From Podocnemis expansa (lineage: Eukaryota > Chordata > Testudines > Podocnemididae), in NCBI GenBank assembly GCA_007922195.1, contig ML681990.1, positions 40,588,741-40,652,740 of the forward strand: DNA of 64,000 nt, given 5' to 3'. Positions 23,081 to 32,740 of this stretch are shown here, piece after piece. The notes beneath the pieces are model-generated. The model searched no databases, was not told the origin of the DNA, and was given only the letters and a program-made list of their open reading frames with translations. Positions within the stretch are counted from its first letter, which is position 1; each line of letters starts with the position of its first letter. The translations under genes were made by a program, and so were the position numbers.

Positions 23081-23720
23081 GGCTATGTCTGCGTTTAGAG
23101 TTATTTCAAATTAGTTAATTCAAAATAACTACTTCAATATAAAATTGAAGTTATTAATTCGAACTAAAAAGTCTTCACTAGACTCTTAGTTAGAATTAAA
23201 GTAGGATTTATTAATCTGAGTTAAGGAGTCCATGTTAGGCTCTCTAACTCAAACTGGGAGAGCCATAGCTTCAAAGGGAGCTGCAACTCCTGGGCTAGGG
23301 GAGATGAGTGGAGCCCTGACTCTCTGGCAAGAAGGGAGCCAGGGTTTCCTGGGAGAAGGGAACCTCTGGGGCTCCCCGGACAGGGGATCCCTGGAGAAGT
23401 AGTTGCCAGATCCTCCCCAGAAAGGGCAGCTCTGGAGAAGCAGCCGCTGTGGCTCCCATGTCAGGGGAGCCCCGCTGAAGACAGCTACCAGCACTCCCTG
23501 AACAGGGAAGCCTCCAGAGTGCTCTGGGAAGAGAGCCACCAGTGCTCTTTTCCTGGGACTTCTGTGTCATGGGAGCCTCTGGTGGCTGTCCTCCCCAGAG
23601 CTCCCTCGATGGAGGAGCCCTGGAGGTTCCCATCCCAAGAGCAACCAGGGAAGACAGCCGCCAGCATTCCCCAGATAGGGGAGTCCCTGGCTGGTGGGTT
23701 ACCTTCCCAACTGCTGGCAG
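23081..23720. mobile_element. Family M MITE, AATTCGAATTAA subfamily, GC-rich core, right end not found
   Basis: It starts GGCTATGTCTGCGTTTAG, continues with TTATTTCAAATTAG and AATTCAAAATAACT arms, then a GC-rich core from about 23260. GGAACCTCTGGGGCTCCCC in the core matches the core at 32097 nearly exactly. Frames through the core (up to 140 codons) have no motifs. The right border is arbitrary. Confidence 0.6.
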
Positions 23721-24603
23721 AGATCCCTGCTGGTGCTGCTCCCTCTAAGCTGCATGTGCACAACTTTTTTGGCCTCAGTGTACAACATTCTCCCATAGTG
23801 CACAACCCCACTGGCTCAGGACATGTTGGGAGCTGCTGGCCTTATGCATGCCACTACCACTCAGGATGCGGGGCCCAGCAGCTAAGATCCAAGAGGCTGG
23901 TGGCTGAGGAAGTGCTGTCACTGCCCAAAGCTCCGCGGTGAGCGTTGTCTCCAAGCCCGAGTCTCTCATGGCAGCGCCGGTAGCAGCTGAGCAGAGCTGA
24001 ATGTGTGCTGAAGGTGGAGGGGGCACCTGTGGGGGGAGGCTCTTAAAGGGGCAACAAGGAGGCACAGACTGGCCTTAAAAGAGCAAAGCCCACCCACCCA
24101 TCTTCCTTTCTCCTCCACTGCTGGGGCGCTGTGCAAGGCAGGAGGCTGGTTTGGTCCTGTCTGTGTCATTCTGGATCCCACCAATGGACACTGATCTGTG
24201 TCAACAGCGCCACCTGCCGTGTTGTTGCAGGCCTCTCACACCTTGATGTGTGGCCATGTTGCTGGCCACTGCTGAGCCATGTGTGCTCCTGGTTGGGCTG
24301 CTGTAAGAAGGCAATATGGCCACCCCCAGAGGGAAAGGAGGCAACATAGCCACCTCTTAAGATGGAGAGTTGGCAGGCAGGTCCTGAAGATGCATGTTCA
24401 TCAACCCAGAAGTCAGGGGTCAGGACAGGAAGGATACAAGCAAGCCAGGCAGCTCAGTTCAGCCCTGGCTGCTGAGGAGGAAGGATGGCTGCTGCCTGTC
24501 TGCTCTGCTCCAGCCATCCCTTGGCCCAAGGGAGGCATCTCTGTCCTACTACGGGGACGGTTGGCTCAGATCCCCCATGGTGGGTGCCCTTAGGAAGGGC
24601 TGA
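23721..24603. other. GC-rich sequence, possible hAT left end
   Basis: CTCCCTCTAAGCTGCATGTG near 23740 recalls a hAT-type end common in turtles. The rest is GC-rich with many overlapping motif-less frames (up to 104 codons). Confidence 0.3.
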
Positions 24604-24963
24604 TTCACCTCAGGGTATGGGGGAGCCAAGGGGGGACTGCTGCAGGTAAGGGTCCCGCAGTTTATCCCTGAGGCCACGGGCATCGCAGACCCACCCCCAC
24701 CACCAGCCTCCTCTGACTTAGAGGAACTGCCACTTGTCCGGGAGGAAGATAACCCCCCTATGTGCTGTGATCTAGAAGAGCTGCCCCTCAGGGAGGACCC
24801 AATGAAGCTGCCCGACTTACCCCCACTGGATGAGATGGAAGGCTTTTACTCCTTGCTCCTGGACCACTATCTGGAAGACTCTGATGAAGGGGCTGAGCAG
24901 GTACTACCGGGAGGGGGGAAGGAAGTAGCACAGGGGCGTTGCTCCCCAGGCACCCTGGCCTGA
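24604..24963 (+). CDS. Unrecognised acidic open frame, possible exon or element relic
   Basis: From the stop at 24601-24603 the frame is open for about 119 codons up to TGA at 24961. The product has a Pro run, then two similar blocks ending in DLEELPLVREED and DLEELPLREDP, then LPDLPPLDEMEGFYSLLLD and an acidic EDSDEGAEQ tail. The first Met in frame is late (24760), so an ATG start is not supported. CAGGTAAGG near 24645 and CAGGTACTA near 24898 could act as splice donors. The internal repetition and acidity suggest real past coding, such as an activation or retroelement accessory region, but I recognise no family. Confidence 0.25.
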   Translation, partial: FTSGYGGAKGGLLQVRVPQFIPEATGIADPPPPPASSDLEELPLVREEDNPPMCCDLEELPLREDPMKLPDLPPLDEMEGFYSLLLDHYLEDSDEGAEQVLPGGGKEVAQGRCSPGTLA

Positions 24964-25223
24964 GCCCCACACTGAGATCATCATGTTTCAGCCGGAGCCC
25001 CACTGATCCACTTAGTCACTGGTAGAGCCCTGGGCTGGACACAGTGGAGTTGGGTGGGCCTGTGTCCCCATCCTCCTCTCCCCCTCCCCTAGATGATGCT
25101 GCCTGTGGGGCTGTGAACCCCAAAGCACAAGACCCATCTGGTGCCTGAAATTGTTGCCTTCCCCAATCCAAGAATTTGTTATTCGTTTACCCCAATGAAG
25201 GACTTGTTATTTATATATGCTCC

Positions 25224-25995
25224 TGTAACCTGCTAGGGTGGGCTCAAATTCATTCAATTGCCCCTCTCCAGTGCCTCACAGAGAAAACCCCTGATGAAAG
25301 CAACTGGAGAGCCAGGATCCAGTTGTCAAAAGGACTCACAGCGAAGACTGCTCAGAGTTTCCATCCCACCTTAAACTATTACTCAACAGAAACGTAACAA
25401 TGAACTTTATTAACTAGCTAAACACACCTTAGCCTAAAGAACCATAATACATTTAAACAAAACAGTAAGAAACCCAAGAGTCCCAAAGTTCAGGTGGAGT
25501 CACCCTTATCTCAATTGCAGTCTTTTAAGTCCTTGGGGCTTGAATGCAGAACGAAAGCAATCCTCATCCTCTCTAGCTGCAGGAATCTTCAGGCAGATGC
25601 CATGCAGTCCTTTCTTCCTCCTGTGCAGCCAGCACCATGCAATCAGGTCACTGGCCATCCAACTCTCAGTTCCACTGCAGACAGCTCCTCTGCAAAGCAG
25701 TCCAAAGCAGGGAGAAAACATCCTGCAGTCCACTCCTGCTCAGCTCCTTTCACTGAGTCCCTTAGCCAATGTCCTCTGCAGCTCTCTGTTTGCTTCTCTC
25801 CAGGCTTCTCTTCTCAGGCTTCTCCCTGAGCATGTAACTCCAGCAAAACAAAAAACTTGTGGGGCATGCTCAGTGTGCTCCCTCACCCTCTTACCAGAAG
25901 TTTCTGGTTTCTGGGCTGCAAAATCTGCCCAGCTACGCAACCCAGCCATAAGGGTCCCTAAAAGAGATTGCACCTATTTAGGCACATGGGTTACA
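25224..25995 (-). mobile_element. Solo LTR of an endogenous retrovirus, 772 bp
   Basis: Ends TGTAACC...GGTTACA with a perfect 4-bp duplication CTCC (25220-25223, 25996-25999). It aligns by eye with 7604-8558 at both ends and in blocks between. On the minus strand AATAAAG near 25407 could be the polyadenylation signal, leaving about 180 bp of downstream LTR; hence the strand call. No internal viral genes adjoin. Confidence 0.8.
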
Positions 25996-25999
25996 CTCC

Positions 26000-26546
26000 T
26001 AAAAGGGGCCATGGACTACTAGTTGATTGAGCCATTGTTGGGGCCAATGACTAATTGTTTGAGACTTGCCCTACCTCACCACAAAGACTACTTGTTTGCC
26101 CGATTGAGGGGCTGAAAAGTACCGTTGTCTCTCTCTCTATATATAAGGAGCCAGAGATTAGGGACTTCTTTGGTCCACCTGCTCCCCAGGTGGATAGTCC
26201 ATGCCCGTAGGGACAGGGCAGACTCATTTACAGCTGTGCAGTGGATCCCCTGCCCTGAGGTTGGGCAGGTGCAAACAGGGCAATTGCGTGGTTTGTTATG
26301 AAAAATAATTTTTTTCAATAAAATGCCAATAATTCAATTTCAAGTTTTATCTGTGATTTCTTACTAAAAATCGCACGCTATAAAATCAGAAAGTGGTTAA
26401 ATTTAGAGATTGCACATTATTACTTATTCCAGCTTCCAGTATAATCGTAAACATTGTCAGTTCATCTTCATTATATTTGGTTTTGCATGAGTTGGTTAGA
26501 GTTATTTAAGAGTGTCATTTTTTTTTTTCCAAAAAATCCAAAAAAT
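26000..26546. other. Leader of the hAT gene or single-copy sequence
   Basis: No gene seen. A (CT)n-(AT)n tract lies near 26129-26146. The left terminal repeat of the hAT element starting at or before 26547 was not identified here. Confidence 0.4.
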
Positions 26547-26854
26547 GTCCAAACACAAAGCTGATGGTCAGCAATTTGGCAGTCTTCCAAAGAAAAAAAT
26601 GTTCCAGTTTCAGGAAGGATTGGTTGACCAATTTTTCTGTTGAAACCACAATTCCACACATAGTGGGCTGTAAGAACATGTGCTTTGGAGAAGTTTTTAA
26701 ATACCATGAAACTGATGACATAATCTGCAGCATCTGCTTTAAAGGAATTAATGGGGAATAGAGCACAGGGAAGAAATGGAGTAAGTGGAAATTAGATTAT
26801 CTAAAACATCACAGCACCCATAAAACTCACTTGGGAAACATCCATGGTCAGAAT

Positions 26855-27288
26855 GGGTATGTCCACACAGGCTTCTTATTTCAAAACAACAGAGGTTGTT
26901 TTGAAATAAGAAGCGGCATCTCCACATGACGCACCGTTATTTTGAAACAACAGGACCCATTGCTTCAAAATAACGGCTGTTATTTCAAAACCGTTAAACC
27001 TTGCATCTAATCGAAATAGCTGTTGTTTCGAAACAACGGCGTTCGGACATGTTGTTTCGAAACAACACCATTGTTTCGAAACAACTGTTTCAAAACAACA
27101 TGTCCGAATGGCCTTGTTTTGAAATAACCATTTTGAAACAACGTCTATTTCAAAAGCAGGCTTTCCCTTAATTCGAATTAGCAAACTGTTAATTCGAATT
27201 AACTTATTTCAAAATAAGGACATTATTTCAAAATAACTCATTTTGAAATGGGTTATTTCAAAATAATGATGTAAGTGTGGACATAGCC
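26855..27288. mobile_element. Family M MITE, TTTCGAAACA subfamily, in the hAT gene
   Basis: Ends GGGTATGTCCACACAGG and GTGTGGACATAGCC, 434 bp. The interior is built from TTTCGAAACA and its decayed forms (TTTCAAAACA, TTTTGAAACA) plus AATTCGAATTAAC words. It separates the zinc-finger-like region from the rest of the transposase. Flanks AAT and TTG do not match. Confidence 0.85.
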
Positions 27289-28709
27289 TTGGAGTCCGTA
27301 ACAAAGCTTCAAAATCAGAGCCGAGGACTTCTGAAAAACGTTTTGAGAGAATCAGCCAAAACTCAAAAGAACAGAATAGAATTTGTGCAACAAAATAAAT
27401 CAAGTCCCAATGAGGTAAAGATTTTAATTGATAATGTGCTCCTTGCAGTAAAGCTAAATTCATCCATATGCTGTCTCTGCAGAAAATTCATGACCATGTA
27501 TGAAAAGCATAAAAATTCTGGACAGCTGGAGGAGCAAAAACTATGCATTTCAATTTATTGAATGAATAAATAAGTTAATTAAATCTGAAGTATTTAACAA
27601 AATCAGGCAATCGACTTTCCACACCCTCATAGTTGATGAAAGTACAACTACTTCAGTTTCAAAAATGCTGATTATTTACATTGAATTTAGGAAAACTGAT
27701 GATCCTAATCATAAAACTGTTTTTGCTGGAATTGTGAAGTTAACAGCATGTGATAGCACTGCAATAGTTGCCGTGATTAGGCAATTTTATCACAATTATG
27801 GTTTGGATATGAATTGAATGGTTATACTTACATCTGATGGTGCATCGGTGATGCTTGGAAGGCATAATGGTGTAGCTGGAGCTCTATGTCAATCCATTGC
27901 TCATCTGCTAGAGCAGTGGTGGCCAAACTTATGGAACTCAAGAGCCACACAAGTTGATTATTAGACCTTCAAGAGCCGCACTGAGGCATATAGCCATACC
28001 TTTGCCTACTCCAAAATTACTAAGTTTATAATTCATTGCACTTTAATTTTATTGTAAAAAGAGGGCAAATATTGATGCTACTAATGTCAGATTCTAATCG
28101 TTACTTAAGATTACCATAAAACTAGGCCTATAGTAACTTATTTTACTATGTCATGCATTAGAATACAAGAAAACAATGGACATAGATAATGGATATACAG
28201 CAAACTAGTAAATGAGATAGGGTTCAGGGCTCACATATAAAAATTTCCAGCACATGCACAAAAACAAACTATGTATTGCACTGAAACAATTCCTGTGCCT
28301 TTTGATGTACTGTACTGCAGGGTATGCTATTAACAGCAATGATATATCTGAGATGTAAACACCAGTATTTTTTTCTTTCTGCTGAAAACTTACTGAAACC
28401 TATGAATTGAAACCTACTGAAATTGAGTAGTTCGTCTCCCCTACGCTCAAACCATGATACTTACTTCAGTTTTTCCCCAGCTAGAGGACTAAAAGCATAC
28501 TAGAAAATACAAGGGCACATAAGAATAATGGGTTGTAGCATGGTAGGTCAGGTGCTCATGTGGACCTCTGTTTATCAGAAAAATTGCCTTGAGGACCACC
28601 TTGCTTACCTTTGCTGACTAGAGACTACTTCCTCTCCCATTGTGATTTTGTAATTTCCCTATGTCAGCTACATAATACAACTGTGATTTTCTAAAAAGCT
28701 TAAGAATGA

Positions 28710-28898
28710 CAAAGGGGTTGCTGTGTTAGTCTAGTTCAGCAAAAGAAGCAAGGAGTCTTGTAGCACTTACAGACAGATTTATTTCTTGCATGAGCTTTCA
28801 TGGGAGAAAATCCCACTTCATCAGATTTTCTCCCATGAAAGCTCATGCGATAAATAAATCTGTTAGTCTTTAAGTGCCACAGGACTCCTTGCTTTTTT
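28710..28898. mobile_element. Palindromic PLE terminal-repeat copy
   Basis: Starts CAAAGGGGTTGCTGTGTTAG and includes both arms, AAAATCCCACTTCATCAG directly followed by ATTTTCTCCCATGAAAGCTC, ending CACAGGACTCCTTGC and a T-run. The two arms share a merged centre, so the element folds as a long hairpin. Confidence 0.8.
28796..28824 (-). ncRNA. Hammerhead-ribozyme-like core in PLE copy
   Basis: Minus strand: CTGATGA (28824-28818), stem II GTGGGA/TCCCAT with a TTTTC loop, then GAAA (28799-28796), identical to the core at 1912-1940. The next bases GCTCATGC could form a two-base stem III with a four-base loop, but the following AA is not a U-H cleavage site. Confidence 0.5.
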
Positions 28899-30734
28899 TT
28901 TTCCTCTTTCTTCTGATTTAGGGAAATCCTTGTGTGATTTTGGTCAATGGGCCCAGGAAAAGCACAGGTCTTTCTATCAGAGGTGGCTTATTTAATTATC
29001 AGTACTGTGCTGAAAAGATGATAACTTTTTCTTAGTTAGTAAAGAAAGGCAGAGTTCTAGAAAGAAAAGTTAACTTTAGTTACACTGTTGCAGATTAGAT
29101 TTAAAAACAAAAAAACACACAACCAATTGAAGTTGCTAATGTAACGAAGATCTCTCTCTCACACAGACACTGACCTCCTCTCCCCCACCATCCTGGGCAC
29201 TTGCCTCTCTGCTCCAGTCAGACTCTGTGCCCTCCTCCCCCTTCTACAAACCCCCCCCCCCCTCCTTCTCTGCTCTGGCCACCACAAATGCCTCCCTCCT
29301 TCCCTTCCCCTCTGCACTCTGGCCAGACAGCTGTCTCCCTTCTGCCTGCAATCACACCCCACCCCACTTCCCCAGCACTCCCTGGCTTCTGCCTCTGCTC
29401 CAGCCCGACCCTGGCCTGATTCTTTCTCCCTCCCTCTAGCAACACCCCAGCCCCCGCTGCATGCTCCCCCAGTGCAGCCCCCTTAACCGCTTCCCCCCTT
29501 ACCTGACCAGCCAGCTGATCCTATGCCTGCATCCCCCTCTGCTCCTCCGCCCTGAGCATGCATCCGAGGGGTGCTCCGGGTCAGGGGATGTAAACGCCCC
29601 CCCAGCCTGGTGCCTGGAGGAATGTTTCCAGGACCAGGTAGGGCCTGCGGCGGCGAGCCACACGTCTCTCACTGAAGAGCCACATGTGGCTTGCGAGCTG
29701 CAGTTTGGCCACGTCTGTACTAGAGCAACACTGCGTGGCACACCGAAAAGATTTAGGAATGGATGATGCCTGGAAACATATTTCATTTATGAAAAAGATA
29801 GAAAATCTTATACACACTATCTACACAGTTTTCAGTAGAGCTAGTATAAGAAAGGCAAATTTGAAGAAATTGCTAAAGCTGCAGATGGTGACACTATTTC
29901 ATTTAGACCTCTTAAAGGGGTCAAATGTCTGTCTAGGCATTTTTCTGTTAGTGCCTTGGCTAAGAACTATGACATATTGCTAGAGAACTGCAGAGAACAA
30001 GTAGAAAATAATGACCCAGTGCACAAATACTGCCTTGATAAATTAAGCAAATCAGGATATCATGTGGCAGTAGTTATCCCCAATGATGTTCTTGGTGATG
30101 TAGCAGAACTGTGCAAAATTCTTCAGAGAAATTCCTTGCCCATAGTGTAGGCATTTCAGTTTGCCACAGCTAAAATGAGGAAGCTAAGGTCTCAGTATCT
30201 TGGAGAACCTGTACATTTCAGTGAAGCTGTATTAGATTTACTTTCATCTTTCAATTATCCTGTGAACACAGCTTTCATTCTTCAGTTTATTAAGATGACA
30301 TGTGATCTTATGGATAGAAGGTTTCTAGAGCATGAATTACAAGGTTGGTCTGTATTTGATAAAGACTGTTTCTCAACTCTGTCCAATCTTGATGATTTTG
30401 CCTTTGGATATGAACAGCTGACTGGATTTGCTAAACGATACAGCGTTTTATTCAATAAAGATGAACATTCTTTTGAAAAAGAACTCTGTAAACAGTATCC
30501 TGAATGGAAATTAATTATATCTGAGAAAATGAAAACAGGGACAAGGAAAACATTTCAGGATATACTCACTTTCACACAGTAACAGGAACAATTTCATGAA
30601 CTATGTATTCTGCTCTTTGTTTGTGGAACTTTTCAAGCTTCAAGTGCTGATTGTGAAAGAAGATTCACCTTGATAAATGCCATTAAAACTAAAATTAGGA
30701 ATCAACTAGACATTGATCACCTAGATAACTTAAT

Positions 30735-31252
30735 GGGTATGTCCACACACACTGTTTAAATCAAAATAATGCTGGTTATTTTGATTTAAAAAAATGGTAG
30801 GTCCACATGACGTTCCCTTATTTCAAAATGAGGAGCTCCCTCATTTTGCTATAAGGTAAGTTATATCGATATGCTAAAACCTAGTATTATATCAATATGA
30901 TGGTTAAATCGAAATTGTTATTTTTGACCTAACACAGTGTGGACATGTTATTTCGATTTAACTGTTAAATCATTTTAACAATTTTTGCCCTTCTCCTTCC
31001 CAGGTGCTTTCCTTTTTCTATATATTGGGTGGGGGCATGGCCCAGTGAGGGGGGGCACGTTGCCACCCCTCCCATGGTGCTTCTCTCCTGAATTGAAATA
31101 GCAAGTCCTGTATCTGGACATGATATTTTGATTTGGGTTTTTTTTTTTTTTGGTATGGATCTCTTAAATCAATTTAACTTATATTGATTTAATGATTTTT
31201 ATTAAATTACTATAAGTAAAATCAATTTAACCAGGTATGTGTGGACATAGCC
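30735..31252. mobile_element. Family M MITE, AAATCGATTTAA subfamily, in the hAT C-terminus
   Basis: Ends GGGTATGTCCACACACACTG and ATGTGTGGACATAGCC, 518 bp, with a perfect 3-bp duplication AAT (30732-30734, 31253-31255). Interior words include TTAAATCAAAATAA, TTTCGATTTAACTG and ATCAATTTAA. It interrupts the transposase right after the dimerisation region. Confidence 0.9.
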
Positions 31253-31294
31253 AATGAGAACTGAACTATTTTTAGCCTCTGGAAAAAAATGTAA

Positions 31295-31526
31295 ATCTGG
31301 ACAGTGTTTATAACTTACAGAAAACAGAAAGATGGTGAAGGGGAACAACTATAATTCCCTAACCATATGTAACATATTTATAGTCGATACATTTCTGCTT
31401 GTTTTTCTTTCTTTTTTAAAGTGTCAATTTAATAAACACATTTTAAAACACAGGCATACTTTGTACAGCATGCAGTTGTAGTTTAGGTAAAAAAATTCTT
31501 CAGAAAAGTTCCTTGACCATAGTGGG
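31295..31526 (+). other. Flank of hAT gene with a second short hAT-like fragment
   Basis: ATTCTTCAGAAAAGTTCC and TTGACCATAGTGGGGACAG at about 31493-31527 match 30117-30152 of the transposase gene (ILQRNSLPIV region). A partial duplication of the gene or a second hAT copy is possible. The rest is unassigned. Confidence 0.4.
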
Positions 31527-31840
31527 GACAGTGCCTCACACTTTTACCAAGGACAGAATTTGACATAAATAAGCTATTTGATCTTTCATCTGTGCAACAC
31601 ATTGCAACTCTATGTTAAAAGCCTTTGCTGATGAACTCATTCCCCAGCTCGTTTCACCTCCCCAAAAGTATCTGAAAATTGGTTCTGAACTTGCTTAATA
31701 TCTTTTGAGATTTTATTTGCAAGTTGTAGTCCAGAAGGCAACTGACCTATAGCATGGCTTTGCTTGAGAAGAGTAAGCATGATCTAGCAATAACGTATTT
31801 GCTGCCCCTTCCTTCTAAGTCTCCAGATGGTCTTCATTAA
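31527..31840 (+). repeat. Unrecognised coding-like repeat X, copy 1
   Basis: It begins CAGTGCCTCACACTTTTACC and matches the reverse complement of about 50440-50785 over more than 300 bp. On this strand it reads, with shifts, through MLKAFADELIPQLVSPP and SKHDLAITYLLPLPSKSPDG; the second block recurs in copy 2 as SKHDIAIKNLLPLPSKSPDG. Conservation of that peptide suggests past coding on this strand. I recognise no family. Confidence 0.5.
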
Positions 31841-32740
31841 TAAAACCTCCTTTTACTTTGAATTAATTCTTAATTCAAGGTTATTAATTCGAAGTAACCC
31901 TATTTTAGCTGGGGAGTAGGGTTACTTTGAATTAAATTGACTTCCTGGCTGGGGACAAGGGACTCCTGCCTGGATCCCTGGCAGAAGGGAGCCACACACA
32001 GCTCCCATGGCTCCATTCTATCCAGAGCTGCAGCTCCCTTCTCCCTGGGACCTGCAGCTCCCCAGTAAAAAGGGAGCCATGGTTCCCTTGGAGAAGGGAG
32101 CCTCTGGGGCTCCCCAGAAAGGGGAGCCCTGGAGAAGTGGCCATGGGGTCCTTCCCAGACAGGGGAACCCAAGAGAAGTGGATGCCAGAACTCCCCTGTC
32201 CAAGAAGCCCTGGAGAAGCAGCCTTTGGGGCTGCCACGTCTGCTCCAATGAAAGGATTAAAGGAGGACAAATTAAGTCATAATACAAGAAAAACTAAAAA
32301 TGGATAATATATAAGAGTAAAGTTGGACTCACAAGTTACCATAAGGCAAAATTTCTGTTCACAAACTACAATTTTTGCTCATGACATCCCAGTCCTTGGA
32401 GAGAACATAACCCAGTGGCAGGGATTGCCCGAGGGGGCCGCCTTCCCTGCCAGTGGCATGCCTTATCTGGCCCCAGCCCCTCTCTGCAGGTTGTGGGGGC
32501 TAGGAGCTCGCTGGCAGTCCAAGCTGGCTTCCAGCTGCTTGCAGTACCGTGCTAGTAGCTTGGAGCCCGGTCAATTCACGGCCTCCGAGCCTTTATTAAG
32601 TCAAATCAGTGCGTCTTTATTTTGAATAAAGGAAATGCTTAATTTGACTTAATGAAATGCTTCCATGGCCAGGAAGTAAGTTATTGTGAATTAGGGCTCC
32701 TTAATTCAAAATAACTATTGAGTGTAGATGCACCCAAAAA
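31841..32740. mobile_element. Partial family M MITE(s) with GC-rich core and an embedded block Y
   Basis: AATTCTTAATTCAAGG and TTAATTCGAAGTAACCC arms lead into a GC-rich core (31910-32240) whose GGAGCCTCTGGGGCTCCCC matches the core at 23350. About 32257-32305 holds block Y (ATTAAAGGAGGACAAATTAA, AGTCATAATACAAG), shared with 50797-50840. A second GC-rich part (32400-32580) and an AT-rich end follow, closing with ATTGAGTGTAGATGCACCC near 32740. The order suggests nested or broken copies. Confidence 0.5.

Larger units (their letters stand above)
27914..29717. mobile_element. hAT-type element inserted in the hAT transposase gene
   Basis: Ends CAGTGGTGGCCAAACTT and GTTTGGCCACGTCTG form inverted repeats. 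8-bp flanks TGCTAGAG (27906-27913) and TACTAGAG (29718-29725) differ at one position, and the host reading frame resumes across them. The interior is AT-rich, contains a PLE copy at 28710-28898, then turns C-rich (29150-29640). No transposase frame is seen. Confidence 0.85.
26547..31294 (+). pseudogene. Dead autonomous hAT transposase gene, split by three insertions
   Basis: Host segments are 26547-26854, 27289-27913, 29718-30734 and 31256-31294. The first, read across a frameshift near 26610, starts MSKHKADGQQFGSLPKKK and contains IICSICFKG and KWSKWKLDYLKHHSTH, a BED/TTF-like zinc-binding region. The second carries two RNase-H-like Asp motifs, IVDESTT (Asp codon 27635) and LTSDGASVMLG (Asp codon 27836). 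The third carries HCVAHRKDL and, near 30650, SADCERRFTLINAIKTKIRN, the hAT C-terminal dimerisation region. The frame resumes after the last insertion as NLMRTELF and stops at 31292. In-frame stops near 27815, 30148 and 30580 and several shifts make it inactive. It resembles transposase-derived proteins of the KIAA1586-like group. Confidence 0.8.

Noticed and set aside
28710..28898. MITE classification for the palindromic P repeats
   Set aside because: Duplications of 8-11 bp, hammerhead-like cores and the linked GIY-YIG relic point to Penelope-like elements.
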